Shown here piece after piece: positions 30,247-37,952 of a stretch of 37,952 nt of DNA (position 1 is the stretch's first letter; each line of letters opens with the position of its first letter). This DNA is from Pezizomycotina sp. ARF18. Its lineage: Eukaryota > Ascomycota. Below the pieces are notes generated by a model. The model saw only the letters and a list, made by a program, of their open reading frames with translations, had not been told where the DNA came from and made no database searches. The position numbers were made by a program, and so were the translations under genes. The stretch is taken from assembly GCA_002224055.1 (NCBI GenBank), contig AZLU01000311.1, forward strand, positions 1-37,952, written 5' to 3'.

Positions 30247-30559
30247 TGCTAGCTATTGGGCATGCCAAAGAGGCATGACAAATCTATAGGCATCGAGATG
30301 ATACTTATATAGCTAAGGAACAAGGAACTTCAGCTAGAGATATTAAGATCTCAGCTAGAGATGTTAAGGAGATTACGACGATAAGGCTCTGCGAGCCGTC
30401 GAGGCAGACTACATACATTATATTAAGATTATAGTATTATCAGTTTATTATATATAGTATCGTATATTTCCTTAGTTAGTCTAGTTAGTTCTAGAGTTAA
30501 ATCTATAAGTTTAATCTTATCTATATTATTAGATATTATACCATATATCTACGCTAATA
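30247..30559 (+). repeat. 5' LTR of the copia element
   Basis: Starts TGCTAGCTATTGGG and ends at about TAATA before the primer site. The first 190 bases keep G and C at every site where the 3' LTR has A or T; the last 60 bases show the reverse. The two LTRs differ mainly by transitions, plus a few small indels. Confidence 0.85.
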
Positions 30560-30574
30560 GGTTATAAGCCCGGT
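30560..30574 (+). other. Primer binding site for an initiator-Met tRNA fragment
   Basis: GGTTATAAGCCCGGT is, apart from one G-to-A change typical of RIP, complementary to the anticodon stem-loop region of initiator methionine tRNA (GGGCTCATAACC). Priming from an internal tRNA-iMet fragment is known for copia elements. It directly follows the 5' LTR. Confidence 0.75.
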
Positions 30575-33370
30575 TAATAACATATCTTAATAAACGTATA
30601 GACTTACTTTTTAATCTTCCTAAACGATATATCTTACGATATCTCTCTTACTAAAGTTTAACGAGGTAAAGCTAAAAGCTAATCTTATAAACTACTTTAA
30701 TTAGAGTACCTATATACTACGTTCCTTAAGTATAATAAAGTCTAGGATATTATTAGTAAACCGCTTAAGGCTATAGTAGCCGATATAGAGCTAAGTACTA
30801 AAGATTAAGATAACGATTTAAAGGCGTATACTATTATTAAAGCTTACTACGAGGTAGAGACTTAACGTACTTATCTACGATCTATTAATAGTAACGCGAA
30901 TAAAGTATAGGATACCTTAAATTTAGCGTATATCGCTATTACCGCTATTAGTAACCTTATATTAGGAAGTAGCTAAGATAGATTTAACTTAAGAACGAGG
31001 TCGATATTTAAGGATTTATATAGAAGTATCGAGATCTTATTAGAATATATAATAAGATGTTAGGCTCATCTTAACGAAAAATACTAAGCGGAGAAGGCGG
31101 AGAAGACGAGCTAGGTATAGGCTTAAAAAATAATATAGCTATAGTAAAGGCTATTAATCTCGTCTATAATAATCTTAATAGCGACTAGGAGACGTTTATT
31201 ATAAATTTTTAGTAGATAATAGATTTAATAGTAAAGGAACCGACCCTCGATATACTTAAGAAGGCGCTACTCGTTAAAGAGGTAAAGCGTAGAATATAAT
31301 ATACTAAAGACGTTAGCTCTAAGGATAATAAAGCGCTATTTAAAAGGAATAGCTAAGGTAAAACCTAAAGGAACGATAAGAAGGTTTATAAGTTTAAAGG
31401 TAAATACTACTACTATGATAAGGTTAAATATAAGAGGCCGACTATAAAAAACGTATAAAAGATAAGAAGGATAACGGTAATAATAGGGTATTAGGCCTTA
31501 TAGTATAAACCTTAATATAAGATACTAGCTCTAAAGAATTATTTAATAGTTTTTTAACTTAGGCGTATCTTCTTATATAACGATAGTAAAGAAATATTCT
31601 CTACTATAAACCTCTCTTAAAGCTATAGAATATTATAATTAGTAATAAAGAAGTATTATAGGCTATTGGTACTAGCTTAGTATTTATAAGGCTTAGTAGA
31701 GAGTACGGCGGTAGTTTTATTAAACTTAAAAATACGCTATACGCTTAAAGATAAAGTATAGCTTATTCTTAATCTCTCGCGTAAATAAGTAAGATATATA
31801 ATAATAATCCGATAAGGTAGATATATAATAACTAGACCGGGGCTAAAGATTAAAGCTACTATAAAATTAAAAACTATAGAAGATCTTAGTAAGATTATAA
31901 TATCTATAAGGAAGAGTTTAGCTCTCGCTACTATATAAGAAGTATATAAATGGCTTAGATATATCGGTAAGGATTATATTAAGTAAATAATTAAGTATAG
32001 AAGCGTTACTAGTATTACTAAAAATAGTAGAAATCTATAGGGCTATATTAACTATAAGGCCTACGGACTTACTAAATTAAAGGCTATACTAAACCGCGAG
32101 AAACCCTGTTTAGATAAGTATAAGCTAATAAAAATAATCTTTTTAGATTTCTATTAATAGGTGTATATAAAAGCCTTAGAGATTATATAGGGTTTATTAC
32201 CTTCCTTAAAGGGAATAGTCGGAAGTCCTAGATCTATTTTATAAAAATAAAAAGGTAGAGACGATACTTTATACTTTAATAGTACTTTTAAGATAGCTAA
32301 ACGTTAGTCGAACCTTAAGCTTATTAAGCTTTAATACGATAGAGTAAAGAATATACCTTAATCAATAGACGCTATAATAAAGTAGGGATTATAGTTCGTA
32401 TCTTAGCTATATACGTATCTTAATAGAATAGCGTACCTAAGAAGTTTAATTAGATTCTTATCGATAGATTAAAGGTAATATTAGCCGTATAGAATTGCCG
32501 CCGTAGCTATAGGTAGAGGCGGTAAATTATTATAATCTAATCTATAACTATACGCTATTAAGGCCGCTTAAAGTATTAAAGGATAGTAAATAGATAATAC
32601 TATAGGGAAGATAGGAAGGTAGAACTCCTAATATCTCGAACTTTAGAATATTTATAAACTATATTACGTATATATTAATAGTAAACTCTAGAAGAAGCTA
32701 GATAATATTATTAAAAAGATATATTTATAGGCCTAAAGACTTATAATATCTACTAAGTCTAGGATCCTACTATCTATAAAGTACTAATCTATAAAGATAT
32801 TAGATTCCTAATTAAATCGACCTTTAAGTACGTAACTTCGCAGAGGATAATAAAGATCCTCTCGAGTATTTAAAATAGCGACGGCGCTAGATTACGATTA
32901 AAACTTAACTTCTAATCGTTAATTAGATATTTACGAGACGATTACGCTAGAATAGCCCGAGGATAAGAGCGAAGATCTCGATAACGCTAGTCTATAGCTA
33001 AGATCCGAGGATATTTACTCTCGTAAAAGAAGTTACGTAGATACTATAAGATAGATCTATAACGATTAACTAAAGGTATTAAGCGTATTCTTAGAATCGC
33101 CGAAGATAAGATCTAGTAGTTAAACTACGAAGATACCCTATAGGCTAGATATATTAGTAAAGATCCGATAGTTATACGCCTTAGAGAGAAGGCCTATAAA
33201 GGATTAATAGTATATATCGATAAACTAGAGCTACTTACCTATAAAGAAGCTATAAGCTCTACGAACTATAAAGGATAGCGTATATCGATAGATCGAGAAC
33301 TATCTTCGATTAAAGAATAAGACGTATAGAAACCTATAGATCTCGAGATCTCCTCCCGGAAGATAATATC
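30575..33370 (+). pseudogene. Copia gag and protease/integrase region, RIP-destroyed
   Basis: This region should hold gag, protease and integrase. Stops are frequent in every frame. At about 31401-31436 the reading KYYYYDKVKYKR is a CCHC zinc knuckle with Cys and His codons turned into Tyr, as expected from C-to-T and G-to-A change. The integrase region (about 31900-32700) shows no motif I can point to with confidence. Product identity rests on position and on the flanking motifs. Confidence 0.6.
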
Positions 33371-34500
33371 GTCGATAGTAAATAGGTATTTAAGTATAAG
33401 CGCGATACTATCGTTAGATTATAATACTTAAGTCGAGACTAGTTACTCGAGGTTTTATATAAAAATAAGGGATTAATTATTAACGAGATATACGTACCGG
33501 TAGCTAAGATATTAATAGTAAGGCTATTCTTCGTATTAGTAGCCTAACTTAATCTTAAATATAAGTAGATAGATATAATAACGGCCTTTTTATACCTAAA
33601 CTAAAGTAAAGAATTATCGTTAGGCCTCTAAAAAAGGAGCGGAATTAATAGATTAGTTTAGTTAATAAAGACTCTATATAGCCTTAAATAGTTATCTTAA
33701 GAATAGTATAGAGAACTTACTTTAGTTTTTTAAATTACTAAAGTTTAAAGTTTATCGGCTTAATAATAGCTTATTTATTAGTAAGGATTATTAGCTAATA
33801 ATAATTATCTACGTCGATAATCTATTAATAGCTAGATTAATAAATATAAAGTTAAGATATTTAAACGAGATCTTAGTTTATATTTAAGATAAAGGATATA
33901 GGGCTAATAGCCTATTTTTTAGGTATATAAATAGAACGGACTAGATTTAGAGATCGACGTCGCTTAGTATATATTAGTCCGTATATATATAATCGCTTTT
34001 TAAGAGATTTAGGCTCGAGGATACTCCCGGGATTAGTATTCCTATAGAAAGGGAAAATATCCCTTAAACGGAGGATTAGGATACTATACTAATAGTATAG
34101 TATTAATAGATAGTAGGAAGTTTAATCTATATTCTATTTATTAGGCTAACCGATATCTTTATTATTTTAACGTTAGGTAAACGTTAACGAAGTAAACTAA
34201 ACTTATAAAAAAGTAGTAAGAAGAGTACTTTAATATTAAAAATCACCCTCGATTATACGATTATATATATACCTATAGATAGAGGATAAGATACTAGATC
34301 TACGTATTTATATAGACGCCGACTAGGCCGGATATAAGCTTACTTATAGATCTACTACCGGCTATATAGTAACGTTTAATAGAATAGCTATCTATATATT
34401 TAAAAAAGTAACGTACTATAGCTATTAATAGTACTAAGGTAGAATATATAGCTATAGAAAAGGCTTACGGAAGCTCTTTAGGTACTTTAAATACTAAAGG
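33371..34500 (+). pseudogene. Copia reverse transcriptase and RNase H, RIP-destroyed
   Basis: VFKYKR follows a TAG in place of the Trp codon at about 33383, and GLIINEIYVPVAKILIVRLF (about 33469-33530) matches the copia D-E-T-F-A-P-V-A-K-x-x-x-V-R region. The active-site box is IIYVDNLLIA at 33804-33833, where the second Asp of YVDD has become Asn. RNase H is seen as YIDAD-stop-AGYK and YRSTTGYI (about 34305-34360), the stop replacing Trp in DADWAG. A degraded STEAEY box (STKVEYIA) follows near 34430. These motifs prove a Ty1/copia polymerase. Confidence 0.85.
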
Positions 34501-34793
34501 ATATATAGCGAGCCTTTAAGTTTAAAGCTCTTAATAGTATCGAGATATATATAGATAATTAAAGTACTATTAGTATTATAAAGGATCCTAAATACTATAG
34601 TAAACTAAGTATATTAATATATAATATTACTTTATAAGGGAACTAGTTTAAGAAGGAACTATCGAGCCTCAATATATAAGATTAGAGGATAATATCGCGG
34701 ATATACTTATTAAACCGCTTATAAAGATATCTTATAATAACGCTATAAAGGCTATAGGTATAAGAAATAGATAAAGATTACTAATATTATAAT

Positions 34794-34802
34794 AAAGGGA
34801 GG
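34794..34802 (+). other. Polypurine tract
   Basis: AAAGGGAGG immediately precedes the 3' LTR, where plus-strand DNA synthesis is primed in LTR retrotransposons. Confidence 0.75.
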
Positions 34803-35104
34803 TACTAGCTATTAGGTATACTAAAAAGGTATAATAAATCTATAGGTATTAAGATAATACTTATATAGCTAAGGAATAAAGAACTTTAGCTAGAGATATT
34901 AAGATCTTAGCTAGAGATATTAAGGAGATTACGATATAAGGCTCTACGAGCGTTGAGGCAGATTATATTATATAAGATTATAGTATTATTAGTTATTATA
35001 TAGCATCGTATATTCCTTAGTTAGTCTAGTTAGTTCTAGAGTTAAATCCACAAGTTCGATCCCATCTACATTATTAGATATCATACCATACATCTGGCGC
35101 CACA
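34803..35104 (+). repeat. 3' LTR of the copia element
   Basis: Begins TACTAGCTATTAGG (mutated TGCTAGC) and ends GGCGCCACA just before the CTTCA duplication. Its first 200 bases are heavily RIP-converted; the last 60, including AAGTTCGATCCCATC, are unmutated. Confidence 0.85.
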
Positions 35105-35109
35105 CTTCA

Positions 35110-37721
35110 CGCCGATCTTCACGAACGAATACAATGTTTCGGCCGCTATTTGCGCGTTATCAATAGGGACTGTGCTCTTTGGTCTCAAGGCACATGCGAT
35201 CCTTACTGGCACCGATCAGCGACCGTCTTATGTAGTTGAATTATGTCAGATGATTCTTGCTGGTATACTAATATTGTGTAATCTAGATATATTTCTGCGA
35301 CGGCATGAACTTTGAAGCAAATGCTGAAACGCTGATTCAGGAAGGAGCTGTGTCTCTCTAGATTTCCACTGGTAAATCTTTGCATACCTTATAGCTGAAT
35401 GATTTCAAAGCTGTCTAATGACTGGAATCTTCTCCTTCGAGTCTTCATTGTTACGGTGTCGACGCGCTAAACTAGAAATACGTCACACAGGGATAGCAAG
35501 ATACGCTCCGCTCGCTTGGATACACTCAATGAGGATTTAAATTGCAAACTCTACCCGTAAAGATTTGTTGAACGCGCCTTATTATCGACATTTAACGACT
35601 GTATACTAACTAAATGTCGTTTCACTACCGCAGATCGAACGACTGTTCCTTCCTTCCATCATCGTGGATCCGGCAGCGTCAGCGTCAATCGTACGATCGG
35701 GTACGCCGATATGGAGCCCATACGTTTCGATCGATTGACCAGGAGCTATATGTGCAGTCATTGACGCTAGTGGACTGCCGAGCAATTGGTTTAAAAGGGT
35801 CACCGGAGATTTTTTTGGATACAAGTCTTGTAATGGAAAAGTCGATTCTCTGTAAATTACAACAAGTGTAAAATAATTGAAATTATGTTCTTCGATCCCG
35901 TCCCCTTCATGGTTTGAATCGACCTTATATTATTCTGAGCATTTCATATCTTCTTCACTATAGTCACCTGTCCATCTTGCCTTTATATAGCATTCGCCTA
36001 CGAGACTGTACATCGGCCAAGAAGAGTGTTTATCCGGAACATCGGAGTCGGTCGTAAAACTATGGCGTCGGCGCGCCGGCGATAAGGCATACTAAATGAC
36101 CCTTTTTAGTTCCTGCCGGGACAATTCCCATCAGACGTCATTTGAGATACAGAACTTCCTCCCCACGCATGTATCCAAAAGCGACATCGAGAATTCCCTT
36201 TGTTCACCCTTGATTCGGAATTTGGTATTCCTAATAACCCATCTACGCAATCTCATCGTCTGAGAGGTTCCAGTATCTCATCGAAGGACTTGAATGCGAC
36301 TACTTTGAGGCGTGCAAGACTTGCGCAAGTTTGCAGAGCCTTCGAAAGTGAAGAGAGTACTGTTGAGGGCGGGTCAGCGGTATAAAAGCCCGTCTGTGTC
36401 GCCTGTGAGTGTCCTCCACAGGGCCTCTATTGTGATAGTTGGCGTTTCTGACTACCAGGGTATGTGTCGTGTATTTGCCCAGTTAGGCTCGAACAAAAAC
36501 CGAGTTGTACAAAAATAAAAGTATTTAACCAGCTTCTTTGCCGCAAGGGCTTCGCCATCAGGGTAAATTACCCGTCCATCGAATCCTTCTGTCATTTCAA
36601 GACTGAGTCTAGTAGAACCCTTTAATTGACAGTTATCTATCTGATGGCGATAGATGCTCGCTGAATTGGCAACAGCTTTATGTCACAACATGTCGTGTAG
36701 CCTTGACCATCGGGGACGGGTTCCAACTTTCGCATCTTCGGAACGAAAAGGAATGCCCGAATAATCGACTGCAACTCCAATCCGGTGCCCATGACGGCAA
36801 GCCCTCAATCCTCCTCTCATAGCCGATCCCACTATATGCTAATACTTGGAATGGGGCCGCAAATTGACAATACTATCGAAAACTCAAAATATGCAACCGC
36901 ATGAGACTTTATCCCTTACCTTCTTAAATTGAAAATGTATACCTTCATGCATGTACGATAAGCCGTTGGACATACAATTGATTGAATTTATCAACATTGA
37001 CTCGCCGTTAACGCTATGGACGCATCTAGGCCTCGCTATCCCAATGCAAACTAACCCTAAATCCAGCAAAATTCAATTTTCGACTTATGAAGTTCGTAGG
37101 GAAAAATTGTAGCTTTGAACATCCGTCGAAAACTTGTGGAAGCGGTTTGATAGAAATTGAGCCCTCTAACGCTGGCAAACGAGACACTGTATCGCCTTTG
37201 TCAGGGAGTCTGGGAATGGGGGTGGACGACGACCCTAGTGTTCAATAATTTCTTAATATTATCACTATTGCCACCTGGGGTCCTTGCTGGACTACTACGT
37301 TCCTTTTGAAAATTATTTTATTTCATAGTATTAATAATCAACCGGAAACCTTTTGATTTATACTTTTGGCGTTGGATTTAGCTTATTTTCACAAAGTTGT
37401 TGTTAAGGAATTGTAATTTTTAATCCGTGAAGCGTATCTACATAAGCCATTTCTCGATAAGTTCAAGCTCTTCAACCGACAAGCTAACGATGTCTACACT
37501 CCTGACTTTGCAATTACTAGCATGCATTATAAATTTACCCAAAAAGAAATGGGTCCCCAAAGGCGTTACTATTTACGGAACACAACCTGGTACTGATTCC
37601 TCTCTTTCTAGTATAATAATCCCTTTGGTAAACCATACACAAAAAAAACTCGGCACATAGCAATAATCTATCTTACACTTTCTCACCCTTCCAGCCTAGA
37701 ACCTATCTATAATCATAAACC
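35110..37721. other. Right flank without a supported gene
   Basis: About 2.6 kb of ordinary composition. Small frames exist in both directions. An 86-codon forward frame at 35614-35871 has an ATG but no domain; it overlaps TACTAACTAA and CCGCAG at 35595-35634, which look like an intron branch and acceptor, and the downstream frames break quickly. Around 36220-36345 a frame reads YAISSSERFQYLIEGLECDY and FEACKTCASLQSLRK, possibly a relic, not recognised. A small frame from ATG 37490 ends at 37660. None is convincing. Confidence 0.35.
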
Positions 37722-37952
37722 ATGTGCAACATCTGGCACGTATATCTAGCTTGCCCAATAACCAGCTACAAACGCGGCAGCGGCAAGGAGAAACTAGGCA
37801 GGGAGAGGGTCCGCACCTTTGTGGAAATTGATCAGGGGTGCGAGAAAGAGGAGTGCGACATGGAGGTCGTGTGCCCGTACCGGCTGGGATCCCTCATGTT
37901 CGAAGACGACAATACGTGTACTTTAGAGATTGCAAATGTCCCTATTGCCGCG
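37722..37952 (+). CDS. Hypothetical cysteine-containing protein, 5' part only
   Basis: ATG 37722 sits in a good context (AAACCATG) and the frame is open for 77 codons to the edge of the window. The visible part reads MCNIWHVYLACPITSYKRG, then a basic stretch, and QGCEKEECDMEVVCPYRLG with five cysteines by residue 60. The M-C-x-x-x-H-x-x-Y-x-C start recalls small cysteine-rich proteins common in ascomycetes that may bind metal, but this is a loose likeness. No signal peptide. The end of the gene, introns and function cannot be judged. Confidence 0.5.
   Translation, partial: MCNIWHVYLACPITSYKRGSGKEKLGRERVRTFVEIDQGCEKEECDMEVVCPYRLGSLMFEDDNTCTLEIANVPIAA

Larger units (their letters stand above)
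30242..35109 (+). mobile_element. Ty1/copia LTR retrotransposon, RIP-inactivated, with target duplication
   Basis: The element is bounded by a perfect 5-bp direct repeat CTTCA at 30242-30246 and 35105-35109. Inside are two LTRs (30247-30559, 34803-35104) beginning TG or its TA derivative and ending CA or TA, a tRNA primer site, an internal region of about 4.2 kb with gag-pol relics, and a polypurine tract. Reverse transcriptase and RNase H relics lie after the gag region in the Ty1/copia order. The interior is saturated with TA dinucleotides and stops, so no protein can be made. It is a complete single insertion between the lactamase relic and the gene-free right flank. Confidence 0.9.

Overview
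This window looks like accessory DNA of a filamentous ascomycete (Pezizomycotina). It has short GT-AG introns of about 60-120 nt, TATA-type promoters, and fungal protein families: F-box, LysM, rhodopsin-like 7-TM, class C beta-lactamase-like and a small cysteine-rich secreted protein. It also has two very AT-rich, TpA-rich blocks whose sequence state fits repeat-induced point mutation (RIP). I cannot name the species.

Layout. 1-3466: a RIP-degraded repeat block with two same-orientation hAT-like transposon ends (terminal 10-mers at 2019-2028 and 3457-3466), each preceded by a minisatellite. 4261-9356: five F-box paralogues, F1-F4 head to tail about 1.2-1.3 kb apart and F5 inverted. 10440-11854: a broken rhodopsin-like membrane protein. 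12889-17604: F-box copies F6, F7 and F8, with an apparently intact 90-residue secreted protein between F6 and F7 (14733-15125) that has a knottin-type cysteine pattern. 18877-19353: an unrecognised membrane-protein relic. 19557-20326: a broken LysM protein. 20516-21429 (minus strand) and 22576-23457: F-box copies F10 and F9. 23630-26953: unrecognised gene relics. 28034-29904: a broken beta-lactamase-like protein that keeps its catalytic motifs. 30242-35109: a complete but RIP-destroyed Ty1/copia retrotransposon with LTRs, primer binding site, polypurine tract and a perfect 5-bp target duplication. 35110-37721: no supported gene. 37722-37952: the first 77 codons of a gene that runs off the window.

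The main theme is a gene graveyard between two RIP-damaged transposon blocks. Ten copies of one F-box family share the same motif order: F-box, LFRD, HP[AIVT]F, often an intron, ENA[VT]SPxV, [VI]TVxxVMxA, then a terminal VVDGVVNLFL-like strand. All ten carry frameshifts, stops or a lost start. The damage in the F-box copies is mostly single-base indels plus a few stops, whereas the transposons carry dense C-to-T and G-to-A change. The two zones therefore have different mutational histories, unless part of the indel load is assembly error. An F-box product would normally bring substrates to an SCF ubiquitin ligase; the conserved C-terminal region, which I do not recognise, would be the candidate substrate-binding part.
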